Source: Manis javanica (lineage: Eukaryota; Chordata; Mammalia; Pholidota; Manidae). Taken from it: a DNA stretch of 64,000 nucleotides. The stretch covers positions 185,082,351-185,146,350 of the forward strand of contig NC_133156.1 in assembly GCF_040802235.1 (NCBI RefSeq). Direction: 5' to 3'. This document shows positions 12,330-25,179 of the stretch, piece by piece. Every line of letters begins with the position of its first letter. The first letter of the stretch is position 1. A program made the position numbers and the translations under genes. The notes beneath the pieces are model-generated. The model did no database searches, was not told where the DNA came from, and was given only the letters and a program-made list of their open reading frames with translations.

Positions 12330-13080
12330 TCACAAACAAAACCATTACAATTTTGGGGGAAAATATAAAAAACAGCTATTTAAAGCCATTGGAGAGTGAC
12401 CAGAAAGGCAGAACTGGATAAGAGGCTAACCTTGAAAAGTTAAGTACAAACCTGTGAGGTTTGTTAATTTGCAGCTTTTTCCCTGAGGGCACCCCCCAAC
12501 TCACAGGTAGCAGAAAGCTGCAGCCTTACTGGCTTCAGTGGTCAGAAAACAAAGTTTGAGGCTAGTAGAGCAGGTAGAAAGTTAGGGACAAAATCCTGGA
12601 AGGAAGGAAGTTTCAGAAGGCCAAGAACCAAAATCTACAGGTAAACTGACCCAAATCCGGGGTTCATTGCTAAACTATAGATGGGCATGGGGGATACCCC
12701 AGGAACTCAGAGAAAAAGCAGAGCTGGAAGCCAGAAGAACTAAGTAGAGCCTGCAGCTGCTGCCCACAACAGGCAAACAGAGTTGAGGGTTAAATTAATT
12801 GCCTTTTAGAAGAAAATTGCCTATTTGTCCAAGTTATTTGTCAATTTGAACAAAAATATTTATTTAGAGTAACATAAAATCAAAAATTGCTACAATGTAT
12901 CATTTTAATATCTAATATCCAATAGAAAGTCACTAAACATGAGAATAAACAGGAAAATGTGACCCATACAAAAGAAAACAAGCCGTGAATAGAAACTAAA
13001 CCTGAGATGACTGAAAAGTTGCAAAGAAAATGCTAATAAGACAATGTAGTAAACACTTTAATATCTTAATTAATGGGAAT
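12330..13080 (+). mobile_element. Old L1M/HAL1 5' region
   Basis: Text such as GTGACCCATACAAAAGAAAAC and AAACCTGAGATGACTGAAAA follows the 5' part of old L1M/HAL1 elements upstream of ORF1. Edges approximate. Confidence 0.5.
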
Positions 13081-13514
13081 ACCTAGCAGATGACATAAAT
13101 CATTGTGATATCTGCCATGACACTGACCTGTGCTAAGACAGAGGCCAACTCTTCTTTGAGTCCTCCAGCACATAACACTGTGTGCCTGGCACTTTTTTAT
13201 GTAATTAAATTAATTTGGAACATGCTCACTGGGCTGGCCTTTTATTTTAAATATGACACCAACAGGCTTGTTTGAAAATATATGTTAATCTGATAAATTA
13301 GCACTTAAGAAAAACAGCACTTGTTAAATAAAAAAAATAATTAGCAGATGGCATTTGAAAAATGGCATAAAATAATAGCTTATATTTTAACCTAGACTTC
13401 ATGTAGACATCTAAAAAAATGTTAGGCTAAGCTATACACTTAGATCACTGCTACTCTATCTCCATTTGTTCAGAACAACTTCCAAATTCTGTTTAATGTT
13501 TCCTAAAAGCCTAC

Positions 13515-13644
13515 CTCCACTGACTGGTGCTGAAAGGTTTTGATCCCTTAGATTTTCTGTTAACATCCATGCCGGAAGGATTCTTTTCCTCTCAGCAGGG
13601 TTTGACTGCTGCTTACTGAAATCTTCACATTCACCTAGGAAAGA
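13515..13644 (-). CDS. APLF: APLF coding exon 5 (Ku-binding motif)
   Basis: A 130-nt exon coding residues 164-206 plus the first base of codon 207. It contains ERKRILPAWML at residues 181-191, the APLF-type Ku-binding motif that docks on Ku80. Trp189, the key residue in the human protein, is conserved. The exon opens with SFLGECEDF and ends APVSG. The acceptor is TTTTAG (ending at 13645) and the donor is GGAG|GTAGGC (from 13514), phase 1. Conservation of the basic patch and the tryptophan argues that NHEJ recruitment is intact in this species. Confidence 0.94.
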
Positions 13645-13953
13645 CTAAAAAGGCACCCATATATTAATTACTAAAACTAATCATGCATCCTTATTGAAAG
13701 TGTAAAGTTATTTACTTTGCAGAAAACTACCATTTAAAAACTCCCTGCAGCTGTGGAGTGAGTAGGTCTAACCTCTCAAAGAAAGAAATGTATTATCTTT
13801 TAGTTCAAGTTGTGGACTCATGTGGTATTCTGGAGAGCTTGACTTTGAAACAGCAATGCTAGCACTATTGTCATGATACCTCTAAGTTCAGTTTCTTTTT
13901 TCTCCTCAAAATAAGAAATATATTATAAATGGACAAGATCTTAGATTTCTCAC
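13645..13953 (-). other. APLF: APLF intron 4 (309 bp)
   Basis: Short intron between exons 4 and 5, with a GTGAGA donor and a TTTTAG acceptor on the minus strand. No repeat or other feature is seen in it. Confidence 0.85.
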
Positions 13954-14101
13954 CACGCCATCGGCAGCAGTGTCCTGAGTCTTAGCTATTTCCTCGCCTC
14001 TTTCCAGCTGTTGGGCACCAGTTGTCTCATAAGGCAAATTAACTGAGGAATATTTTGGTGTTTCATTCAATTTATCATCTTCATCAAGCATTTGACTATT
14101 T
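13954..14101 (-). CDS. APLF: APLF coding exon 4 (linker with ATM-type SQ site)
   Basis: A 148-nt exon coding the last base of Arg114 and residues 115-163, beginning NSQMLDEDDKLNETPK. Ser116 is followed by Gln117, which is the position of the ATM phosphorylation site reported for human APLF. A TQ pair also occurs at 155-156. The segment is acidic, low in complexity and probably disordered. The acceptor is TTTATAG (ending at 14102) and the donor is GTG|GTGAGA (from 13953). The intron to exon 5 is only 309 bp, the shortest in this part of the gene. Confidence 0.93.
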
Positions 14102-14774
14102 CTATAAAATAAAATAAAAATTCATTTATTAATCATTTAAATTTAAAACACTTCCATTGCCTATCATGTCATTACAAATGTGACTTGCCCAAGTACATAT
14201 AAATGAGTTGTGCTCCTTTTCTCAGACTTAGCAAGACAAAACACCACATAATATACTAGAATAAAATACACAGACTAGAATATATTCATCTTCTGCCCAC
14301 TGTATCAACATAAAATACTTTAATCTTTCCAAATCATGGGCCTAAAAACCACAGCTGATGAGGTGTTTAGCAGCCATTTCACTCAAGACTTAAGAGTGTT
14401 TTACTTATTCAATATTTGTCCAGATAGTCCATAAAAGTCAAGATTACCCCCAGTATCCAAAGGGAAAATGTAAGAACATCAGCTAAGTTAATTAGGCTTT
14501 TGAAGAAAAAATAAAGCACTAAGGTCAAGTCCCACATAGCTGCTACCAGAGCTCTGGCCAATACACCACTTGAGAAATCTTCCCAAACTTGTAGACCAAC
14601 TGGAAGCTAACTTCTCTGACACAGAAGCATCTGGGGTGACATGTGGAACATACTAGCAGAACCAATTACCTCCGACTTAATGCAAAGTGCAGTAAGATCA
14701 TCCAAGTTGAGGGATCATTATTCCTTATGTCTGTACAGAGATGATCCAACAAATTGATCTTTTTGAAAACATGA

Positions 14775-15163
14775 AAATGGGGAGATGAAAATACTACTCA
14801 GAAATAAAAAGGAATGAACTATGATATATATGATATGGACGAATCTCAAGGGCATTTACTTTGCTAAGTCAAAAAAGTCGGAAACAAAAGCCTACAAATT
14901 ATCTAATTCCATTTCTGTGACATTCGAAGAGGTAAAGCTACAGGGACAGAAATCAGATTAGTAGTGGCCAGGCGCTGGGAATGGAGTAAAAGGACTGACT
15001 ACAAAGAGGCACTGTGGGGAAATGGAAATGTTCTATTTCTCACTATGGTAGAACTTACACAACTACATCCATTGGTCAAAGTGCACTGAATTGTACATTT
15101 AAAAGGAGTGAATTTACTGTGTGTAAATTGTTCTTTAGTAAAAGTGCATTTTTAAAAATTGAA
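14775..15163 (+). mobile_element. Old L1 3' end
   Basis: Shows the ACTACTCAGAAATAAAAAGG to CTGAATTGTACATTTAAA series typical of old L1MB/L1MC 3' ends, joined at about 15163 to a younger L1. Any L1-frame peptide across the join is chimeric. Confidence 0.7.
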
Positions 15164-17003
15164 GAGAGAAACCTATACTTTGAAAACTACAAGACATTCA
15201 TGAGAGAAATTAAAGAAGCTACCAATACATGGAAACACAACCCATGCTCATGGCTAGGCAGAATTAATATTGTTAAAATGGCCATCCTGCCTAAAGCAAT
15301 CTACAGATTCAATGCAATTCCTATCAAAATACCAACAGCGATCTTCAACAAACTGGAACAAATCGTTCTAAAATTCAAACGGAACCACAAAAGACCCCAA
15401 ACAGCCAAGCAATCCTGAGAAGGAAGAATAAAGCTGGGGGGATTACACTCCCCAACTTCAAGCTCTATTACAAAGCCACAAAAATCAAGACAATTTGGTA
15501 CTGGCACAAGAACAAAACAATAGACCAATGGAACAGACTAGAGAACCCAACCATATATGGACAATTAATATATGATAAAGGAGCTATGGACATACAATGG
15601 GGAAATGACAGCCTCTTCAACAACTGGTGTTGGCAAAACTGGGCAAAGTACATGCAAGAGAATGAAACTGGATTATTGTTTAACCCCCATACACAAAAGT
15701 AAACTCGAAATGGATCAAAGACATGAATGTAAGTCATGAAACCATAAAACTCTTAGAAAAAAACATAGGCAAAAATCTCTTGAATATAGACATGAACAAC
15801 TTCCTCCTGAATGCATCTCCTCAAGCAAGGGAAACAAAAGCAAAAATGAACACATGGGACTACATCAAACTAAAAAGCTTCTGTATGGCAAAGGACACCA
15901 TCAACAGAACAAAAAGGCATCCTACAGTACGGGAGAATATATTTGTAAATAACATATCTGACAAGGGGTTAACATTCAAAATTTATAAAGAACTCACATG
16001 CCTCAACACCCAAAAACCAAATAACCCAATTAAAAATTGGGCAGAGGATATGAAGAGACAATTCTCCAAAGAAGAAATTCAGATGCCAACAGGCACATGA
16101 AAAGATGCTATACATCACTAATTATCAGGGAAATGCAAATCAAAACCACAATGAGATATCACCTCACACCATTTAGGATGGCCAGTATCGAAAAGACTAA
16201 GAACAACAAATGCTGGCGAGGATGTGTAGAAAGGGGAACCCTACTACACTGCTGGTGGGAAGGTAAACTAGTTCAATCACTGTGGAAAGCAGTATGGAGG
16301 TTCTTCAAAAAACTACAAATGGAAATACCATTTGACCCAGAAATTCCACTCCTAGGAATTTACACGAAGGAAACAAGATCCCTGATTTGAAAAGACATAT
16401 GCACCCCTATGTTTACCTCTACACTATTTACAATAGTTAAGATATGGAAGCAACCCAAGTGTCCATTAGTAGATGAATGGATAAAGAAGATGTGGTACAT
16501 ATACACAACGGAATACTATTCAGCCACAAGAAGAAAACAAATCCTACCATTTGCAACAACATGGATGGAGCTGGAGGATATTATGCTCAGTGAAATAAGC
16601 CAGGTGGAGAAAGACAAGTGCCAAACTATTTCCCTCATTTGTGGAGTATAACAACGAGGCAAAACTGAAGGAACAAAAACAGCAGCAGACTCACAGACTC
16701 CAAGAAGGGACTAGAGGAGACTCACTAGACTACCAAAGGGGAGGGGTTTGGGAGGGCAGGTGGGGAGGGAGGGAGGAGGGGATTGAGGGGTATTATGTTT
16801 AGTACACATGGTGTGGGGGATCATGGGGAAGACAGTGTAGAGCACAGAGAAGGCAAATAGTAAATATGTGGCATTTTACTACACTGATGGACAATGACTG
16901 CATTGGGGTATGGGTGGGGACTTGATAATATGGGTAAATGTAGTAACCACATTGTTTTTTCATGTGAAACCTTCATAAGAGTGTATATATCAATAATGCC
17001 TTA
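15164..17003 (+). mobile_element. 5'-truncated lineage-specific L1 (ORF2 C-terminal part and 3' UTR)
   Basis: About 1.8 kb of L1 antisense to APLF. The ORF2 tail is readable in shifted frames: a [15 protein letters not shown] stretch near 15250-15290, then [14 protein letters not shown] near 15955, [13 protein letters not shown] near 16160 and YTTEYYSATRRKQ near 16503. Stops at 15416, 16098 and 16388, with frame changes, make it a dead copy. The G-rich 3' UTR (about 16655-17003) ends TTCATAAGAGTGTATAT before a decayed A-rich tail. The same 3' UTR recurs at 26823-27289, so both belong to one subfamily. Confidence 0.88.
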
Positions 17004-17271
17004 ATTTTAAAAAGTATTCCTGGAAAAGTGTATAGGGCACAAATTACTTTTTTCTCCATCATATAAGTAATTATTTTAAATAAATATGTGCTAGCCACTA
17101 AAAAAAAAAAATGAAGAGAGACTTTAGAAATGTGTACAGTTGAGAAGATGATTAGTAGCATGTTTTGCTTTAGTGTTTGTATACAAGAATAATGTCCTTC
17201 AAAGGCAGATTTGAATTCCATATCAGCCAAAAGAAAACTTATTAGAGTAAATTACTATGAAACATCAGTTT

Positions 17272-17345
17272 TTGTTCATTCAATAAATATTTTTAAAACA
17301 CCTTCTATGTGTCAGGCCCTGAATATGAAGACTTGAAAAATGTAT
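17272..17345 (+). repeat. L2 LINE 3' fragment
   Basis: TCATTCAATAAATATTTTTA followed by CTTCTATGTGTCAGGCCCTG matches the common L2 3' module. Confidence 0.6.
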
Positions 17346-17914
17346 GATTATCCTGTCTATGAAATCTCACTCTACCCCTAGATTAAGATCCATTTATTCA
17401 CAGGATACAGATGTACTTCCAAATTAGGATTTTTCCTTAGATTTTCGTAATATTTAATTTGAAAAATACTAAGAAATATTCAATAGTAGTACAATGACTT
17501 TTCATTTATAGTATTATAAGTTAGGAAGTATTACCCATTTCATTTATAGTTTATTTTCTACTGTGGTATAAATTCAAGACTAAGACATACACACCCTGTG
17601 GCCCATAGGGAATTTTTTATTCATATTTACCAAGAATAAACGCACGACAAAAATATCCAATCCCAAAAAAAATTCAAATTAACATTTAGTTCCAAAGGGG
17701 CCAAAGCACAAACTATTCTATTATACCTTTATTTAAATATCAAACACTGTCACTGTGATAGACTATTTTCATTTTATCTTCAAATACTTCTATGAGAAAT
17801 CAACTATCACAGGATTTATAACATAGTGTTACCAGAATTTGTTAAGTAAAAAAATTAAAACTTGGAAATTTATCTATATATAATAAGGAAAACTGAGTTA
17901 TCCTCTTTAAATAA

Positions 17915-19190
17915 TAGCTTTATTGAGATATAATTCACATAACCATAAAAATTGTCCTGTTAAAGTATACAATTCAGTGGATTCTAGTGTATTTACAGTT
18001 TTGTGCAACAATCCCTAATATCTAATTTTAGAACACAGTCATTATCTCAAAAAAGAAACCCTGTATGCATTAGCAGTCTCTACCCATTATTCCCTCTTCC
18101 TCTAGCCTCTGGCAAGCATTAATCTACATTCTGTCTCTACAGATTTACATTTTCAGCATATTCCATGTGAATGGGACTATGCAAGTTTTTGTGTGAACAG
18201 ATCTTTTCAATTCTTTTGGGTATATACCTAGGAGCAGAATTGCTGGACGACATGTAATTCTAAGTAAAATTTTGAGGAACAGGCAAAGTATGCTCCAAAG
18301 AGGCTTTATCATTTCACAACCCTACCAGCAATGTATAATTGTTTCAATTTCTCCACATCCTCACCAACACTTGTTATTACCTCTTTTTGAGTACAGCCAT
18401 CCTAGTGGATGGGAAGTGGTATCTCCTTGTGGCTTTGATTTGCATTTTCCTAATGCTTATTGACGTTGAATATCTTTTCATGTTTATTGGCCATTTGGGT
18501 ATCATTTTTGGAAAAATGTCTACTCAAATCCTTTATGCATTTTTTAATTGGGCTGTTTCTCTTTTTATCATTGAATCCAAGAGTTCTTTATATATTCTGC
18601 ATTTAAGTCTCTTATCAGCTATGTGATTTGCCAATATTCTCTCTCAGTGGGGTGTCTTTTCACTTTCTTGATGGGGCCCTTAGAAGCACAGAAGTTTTTA
18701 ATTGTTATGAAATCTACTTTACCTATTTTTTCTTTGTTTGCTTACACTTCTAGTGTTACATCTAAGAAACCACTGCCAGATCCAAGGTCACAAAAATTTA
18801 CATGTTTTTTCCTAATTATTTCATAGTTTTAGCTCTTATATTTAGGTCTCTGATCCAGTTTATATGCATATTTTTTATATGGTATATGGTAGGAGTGTTA
18901 CTTTATTCTATTTCATGTGGATATCCAGTTTTCCCAACACCATTATTTCTCCCATTTAGTTGTCTTGGCACTCTTGTTGAAAATCAACTGGCCATCATGT
19001 AAGGGTTTACGTCTGGACACTCCATTTTATTCCACTGATCTGTATGTCTTTCTTTATGCTAGTACCACACTGTCTTCATTACTGCAGCTTTCTTATAGGA
19101 TTTGAAACTGGGATGTGTGAATCCTCCAACTCTTTTCTTCTATTTAAAGATTGTTTTGGCAATTAAGTAATGCTTAAAACTTCAAAATAC
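17915..19190 (-). mobile_element. Old L1, minus strand (3' UTR and ORF2 C-terminal part)
   Basis: Begins with AGCTTTATTGAGATATAATT, the reverse complement of an L1 3' end, and continues through inverted ORF2 text such as GTGGCTTTGATTTGCATTTTC (18429) and CACTCTTGTTGAAAATCAACT (18969). Same strand as APLF. Several chance frames on the plus strand here are antisense L1. Confidence 0.85.
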
Positions 19191-20035
19191 AGTCCAGGTT
19201 AAATTTAAGTATAAATTCTATATTTTTATATCTTTAATATAAAATATGCTATTCAGATGAATGAGCTAGATCTAGAAATGCTTTCAAAAATTATAAATGA
19301 ATTGAATTTTGATATGACACTTCATACTGTCATACTATAATGGCATTTTCATCAACATTGTGTTGTTTTGTTCAAAATTAAAGTGATTAAAATCACCTAT
19401 TTATATGGAATCTAACTATTAAGAACTTTAACAATTAAAAAAAAAACTGATATGACAAGAAATTTATTTTACTTTCCTCAACAGTGTCTTAAAAAAAATA
19501 ACCTCCCTAGAGAGAGTGTGTTGTACTTCCTCAGCAGTGAGATTTAGATATAAAAAAAATATTTCATTATATTAATAAACCAACACTTGCTCAGCACCCA
19601 CTACTCAGAGGCAATAAGAACATAAAATTTATGTTCATGCTTCTGAATGAAATATGCTGTAATTTAATTAACTAAAATATAAAACCAAAGTGGTTTTTTA
19701 AATTTGTTTTTCTTCTACTAGGACTTCTCAAAAATATATGGGTTTTGATATTTCCAGCTTAGTAATTTCACAGAAACATATGCTGAAAAGAGTGAAATAT
19801 GAACACACTAGATATGTTTAGACCCATACGCTCCCATGGAGTCAGTTGTAAGTGTGACTTCTCATAGAGAATCAAAATACTATACGAAAAACATGTTGAC
19901 ATGAGTAAAATGAAAACCTGAAGAAATGACAAGCTTTTTCATTATTTTGTTGTTCGAATCCCTTTCTTAAATTCATAAGTGTTGGAAGAAAAAATTTACA
20001 ATGGCATCAGAGTCCCAGCCACTGCCACAAAGCAC

Positions 20036-20650
20036 AAAGGTTTTTTTTGTTCTTTTTTAAATTTTAAAATATTTCAACATGTAGAAATGCATACAGAATA
20101 TATGTATTCTATCTACCTATCTATGAATATACTGTATATCCACCCACCCAAATAGAAACACTCTGTCTTATTTGCTCCAGATTAATTACAAATACAATCA
20201 AAGCCAATTCTGACCCTGTGCCCTGCCTCAATCTTGTTCCCCTACCTACCATTCCTTCTTCAAAGGAAAACACCAGGCTGATTTTAATGTTTATTTTCAC
20301 AGGCGTGTCTTTACACTTCACACTATATTATGTGCGTATCCATTATCTGAGTATATGCATATGTATATATGTGTACATATACACAAATAATATATATTAT
20401 GTATAACATATTATATAATATATATAATTCATGAAGTAACTCAAGTAATCCATAATATACATATATATTATGTATATATCCACATATAAAGAATGCATGC
20501 TTTATATATTTGTTACTCTGTTTTTACTCAACGTGAAGATTTATCCATGTTTTCACCTGGAGATTTCTTTAGTTCATTCACATACACCCCATTATAGAAC
20601 TATACCAAATTTATTGAGCCATTCAACAAGGTGTTCACTATTAAAATGAC
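20036..20650 (-). mobile_element. Old L1 3' UTR, minus strand, with TA-rich expansion
   Basis: The poly-T start, TACCATTCCTTCTTCAAAGG text and a GTTCATTCACATACACCCC segment fit an inverted L1M 3' UTR. The middle (20340-20515) is a TA/TATG-rich low-complexity stretch. Confidence 0.55.
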
Positions 20651-20664
20651 CGCTGTAAGTTTTC

Positions 20665-20885
20665 TTGTACAGCAGAGGGTGGTCAGTAAGAGAGCTCTGG
20701 GAACCAGTCAGCTTGGCTTTGAATCTTAGTTCTGCCACATATTAGCTGTGTAATCTTGGGCAAGTCTCAAAACTTCTGTCTGTTTCTTAATTAATCTGAA
20801 ACATAAGGTTATGAACAGTACCTATTCCTTATAAAGATCATTATAAAGATTTAAAAGTTCATACAAATAAGCTTGCACAACAGCA
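20665..20885 (+). repeat. MIR SINE
   Basis: A good MIR match in order: GGCTTTGAATCTTAGTTCTG, then CTGTGTAATCTTGGGCAAGT, then CTCAAAACTTCTGTCTG and TTATAAAGATTTAAAAG. One of the best preserved MIRs here. Confidence 0.75.
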
Positions 20886-21735
20886 AACAGCATTTTTTAA
20901 TGTGATAGACACTGCAAAATAGAGCTAGTTATAAATTATATGAAAATCCCACTGTATCAAGAAATGTCTAAAATATATTTCAATACTTGCACAATCTAAG
21001 AGATGGTCCACTTCCCCTTGCTTAGAGGAAAGGAGCTGCTCCTCATCTGAAGACCTGGCAGCTGCCTCCTATGGGAGACACCTATCTGATGATACTTGCC
21101 TTCCTCAAGACCTGCACTCACCTACCCTCAGACTTCTAGTCCATTACCTGACTAGAAAAGTACTGTCTCTGCTGCAATAGGAAAGCAAATATTTACTGAA
21201 GAGCTACAGAACCTGGTTAATACATACTGACAGAAACCAGAACAGTATGCGGAAGAATGGATCTTGAAGATACTAGAAGAGCTAATGCAAATATAAGGAT
21301 GGATAAAGCACATTTTCTTGCAACCTGGGATTTAAGGTCCTAGCAAGGACAACCAAAGCCAGCTTAACATAGAGCCAGGATGATTTGTTCATGCTTTAAA
21401 AAAAAAAAGTGCTTTTAGTAAATATGGAAGAAATACTAGAGAGCCATGGCAGGATACTGAAAAGTAGGTCCATAGGTTCAGAGATAGGCATGCTTAAATG
21501 GATTTATTACATAAAACCAGAGAATCAACCAGCTATGTTCCCTAGAAGAGTCCAGAACAATAGGCAATAAGGTATGCGATAGTGAGGCTATTACAGTGGT
21601 AGGGGAGGCTGCCAAGGAACAGAACCCATTAGTATCAATGGAGATGACATGATTCTATAACTGAAGAGGCCAGGTGGTTAGCTTTTAAAAATCAGAGGCT
21701 AAGTGGCTGTTAACTGCATAACAGACAGCAAAGCT

Positions 21736-22090
21736 GGAATGGCACTGATCTGTAAGCATCCATAACAGTGTTTGTCCACCTAGCTGGAGACTACAGTTCC
21801 CAGCATTCCTTGCAACTCAGTATAGCAGTATGTCTAATTGTTTTCAGTAGGATGTAAATGAAATGATATGTACAAGATATATTATCCCTCCAATTGGAAA
21901 TGATGAAGATAACTTGGAAGCTAAATGTTGAGGATGGCAGAGCTACTCCACTAGCTGGAGCACTTGGATTTCTTCAAGGAGAACGCATCTACTATGAAGG
22001 ACTATTATGTGACAGGAAAATAAATTCTACCTTGGTTAAGCCCTTCATTTTTGGGGCTGCTTGTTAAGCAATTTAGCTTTTACTCTAATA
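21736..22090 (+). mobile_element. Old LTR/transposon-like repeat with ACTACAGTTCCCAGCAT motif
   Basis: The segment opens with an ACTACAGTTCCCAGCATTCC stretch and closes with AAATAAATTCTACCTTGG, TTTTTGGGGCTGCTTGTTA and an ACTCTAATACAG end. This layout is known from a mammalian interspersed repeat that I recall as LTR-like; the exact family is not recalled. Confidence 0.45.
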
Positions 22091-22091
22091 C

Positions 22092-22312
22092 AGGTATCAG
22101 CAAATTACAATGGTTAGTCCAAATCCAGTCTGCTACCTGTTTTGTACATAAAGAGTGACTGAAACACAGCCATAAGCAATCTGTTTACATATTGCCTATG
22201 ACTGCTTTTTCACTACAAGAGCAGATATGAATTATTATGACATAGATTATATAGCCCACAAGACCTAAAATAATTGAAATCTGGTCCTTTACAGAGAAAG
22301 GTTGCCAATATA
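22092..22312 (+). mobile_element. Non-autonomous hAT-Charlie-type element
   Basis: CAGCAAATTACAATGG near the start and GGTCCTTTACAGAGAAAGG near the end define an old DNA transposon also present, inverted, at 48836-49085. The internal CTATGACTGCTTTTTCACTA stretch is diagnostic of that family. Confidence 0.6.
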
Positions 22313-23339
22313 TGTTCTAATACACAGCCCTTCTCGAGAAAGTGTTCAATATTTTATTTTTCATTTTTATTTTGACTGCCCAAATGTTAAACGTTTAGCC
22401 AACGAAAGCAAAAACACCCTTAAATAAATCTAGAATTGCCAAAATGCTTAAAAGGGAGGGCTATATACTTTTAATCTATGTAAAATTAGACAAATGTCAT
22501 AAATATCTTCAATTAAAAACAGCTATTACTGTTAAACTCTAGGCAAATGGTTTCAAGTTACTGGTCTTTCAACTACTATACATGAGTGCTAAGGAACAAA
22601 GTAAAAAAAAACAAAAATGATTACTGTACATAAGAAATTTAATGTATTATCATGAGAATACCTGAAAACTCTGAATCACAAACTGGAAAAGAGCTGAGAA
22701 TGAAATCAACACCCTCAAGTAAATGTTCACTAGTAAGCTACAAACAGAACATTTAGTATTTAAATATAAATAATGTAATTGGGCTACCCTAGGCACACAA
22801 CTGCCAAAACATATACAAAATATTTACTACTTCTTTCAACATATTTAGCTTGATATTAATAATGCAGCAGGTAATATTACTTTTAATAAACAGCCTGAAA
22901 AAGTACAGTGCTATTAAAGTGGGTTGTATTTTCACTTTTATCAATAGTGAAAAATCCAAAGTTCACTAACCCCACAATCTGATCTATTTAGGATATAACA
23001 CTAGCCTTTCATACTAAGGGGACAAGCTAATTTGAGTGGATATAAATAAAATTAAAGATGACATACCTACTTCAAAAAAGTTATCAGGAAATGACATTTT
23101 TATAGAAATGTATATTTTCTGATTGTTGAAAAAAAAATATGTAATTCTACCAAGGAAGTTTATTTTAACAAAAAAGTTACTTCTTTATATTTCTCATCTC
23201 AGCAGCTAGTTAAAAATATTCTTTCTACATCTGTGGTAAGATAAAAAGGAGGATGAAGATATGTACTTCAAACTGGCAAGCAAAGAAGGTTATTAAATTT
23301 CATTTAACTGAAATCAAAAATAACTTCCTGATGTAATTT

Positions 23340-24995
23340 CTTAAAATTTACTATTAACAATTTTTAGATATAATTTATATATACTGAAATGCACACATCT
23401 GAAGTGCACCATTTGGTCAGTTTTGACAAATGCATAACCCATGTAACTTAAACCCTTATCAAGACATGGAATATGTCCATCATCATGAAGAGCTCCCTTG
23501 TGCCCCTTCCTAGTCAATTCTTCTGGAAATAACCATTGACTGGATTTCTACCAGTAGAGATCAATTTATTATAGAACATAATATAAACATAATCACTGAG
23601 GAGTTTTGTGCCTTGCTTCTTTAATAGATTCCTCAGCATTTCTAAATACACAATCATGTCATCTACAAATAAAGACAGTTTTACTTCTTTCTTTCCAATC
23701 TGATGTATTTTATTTCTTTTTTTGCCTTCCTAGACTGGTTAGACTTCCAGTAAATGTTGAATAGAAGTTACACAAAATGCCAACTTTATTTTATTCCTAA
23801 ATTTAGGAGAAGAATTTTCGATATTTGACTATTACATGTATTTTCTATACAAGTAAGTTTCCTTCTTTTCCTAGTTTTCTCAGAGATTTTTTAAAAAATA
23901 ATAGTTGTTGAATTTTGTCAAAACCACATTTGTACACCTACAAAAATGTGAGTTCTTTAATCTGTTATAGTGAATTGCACTGATTGATTTTTTTATATGA
24001 TAAACCCACTTTGCATTCCTCAGACAATTCCACTTAGTCATAAAGTATTACCCTTTTAACATATTGCTGGATTGGACTTACATTTTGTGATGAGGAATTC
24101 TGGTCTATAGTTTATTTTTTTAAATAATGTTCCTATCTGATTTTGGTGTCAGGATTATGGATGCTTCATAAAGTGAGTGAGGAAGTATACTCTCTTCTAT
24201 TTGGGACAAAAATGTATTAATATTGGCATTATTTTTTCCTTAAAGTTTAATAGGATTCACTAGTGAAGTTCTTTGTGGAAAATTCTTTTAAGTGAACTCA
24301 ATTTCTTTAATGGATACAGAATTTAGCAGATTTTCTGTTTTTTTCATTTATCAGTTTTGGTAAATTGTGTTTTTTAAGGAATGCATCCATTCATTTAGGT
24401 CGTCAAATTTATTGGCATAAAGTTTTAGATAATATTTCTTTGTTATTATTTTAAGGCCTGTAAGTAGTGATATCCCTTCTTCTATTCCTGATATTGGTAA
24501 TTTGTGTGTTCTTTTTGTTGGTACACCTTACTAAGTTTACCAATTAATCTTTTCAAAGAACCAACTTTTGGCTTTGTTCAGATATTTTTTGTCTATTTTC
24601 TATTTTATTGATTTCTAGTATTATTCTTATTTCCTTTATTGTATCTGCTCAGGAATTAATTTGGTCCTATCTTCTTAAAGCATAAGCATAGGTCACTGGT
24701 TTTATAGCCTTCTTCTCTGCTAATAGAGCCATTTAATACAAATTTTCCTCTAAGGACTACTTTAGCTTCACCTCACAAATATTTATGTTGCGCTTTCAGT
24801 AGCACTCTTTTCAAAATGTTTTCTAATTTCCCTTGTGATTTCTCTTTGACCTGTGTATTATTTAGAAGTGTGCTATTTAACTTCAAAATATTCAGATATT
24901 TTTCTATTTATTGTTATTGATTTTCAATTTAATACCATTATAATCAGAGGACATACTCTGCGTAATTTTGTCCATCTATTAGTCCAGTTTACGTA
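23340..24995 (-). mobile_element. Old L1, minus strand (3' UTR and ORF2)
   Basis: Inverted 3' UTR text (GAAGTGCACCATTTGGTCAG, then GACATGGAATATGTCCATC) is followed by inverted RT-domain text (ATCATGTCATCTACAAATAAA, TAAACCCACTTTGCATTCCT). There are no usable frames. Confidence 0.8.
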
Positions 24996-25179
24996 TTCTA
25001 TAATTTAAAAGCTGAAATAAAGACAAATCATCTGCTAATGACTGCCTCAATAAAACTAGTGTATTAATTTTAATTTTACACAGATGTTTACTGTATTACC
25101 TAATTTCCTTAGTTTCCCTAGTCTGTATCTTTTTAAGAAATAGGATTTATATAAGTGTAGTCTAAGCCAGAAGCTAATA

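Larger units (their letters stand above)
8948..13514 (-). other. APLF: APLF intron 5
   Basis: A 4.6-kb intron between exons 5 and 6. It holds a decayed L1 ORF2 fragment (about 9820-10330), a weak MIR (about 10960-11090), a short poly-A (12033-12048) and an old L1/HAL1 5' region (about 12330-13080). 9000-9820, 10340-10950 and 11100-12030 are AT-rich without an identifiable feature. Confidence 0.75.

Noticed and set aside
18272..19105. Cluster of plus-strand frames with membrane-like composition
   Set aside because: These are the antisense strand of an old L1 ORF2; the hydrophobic look comes from T-rich antisense DNA.
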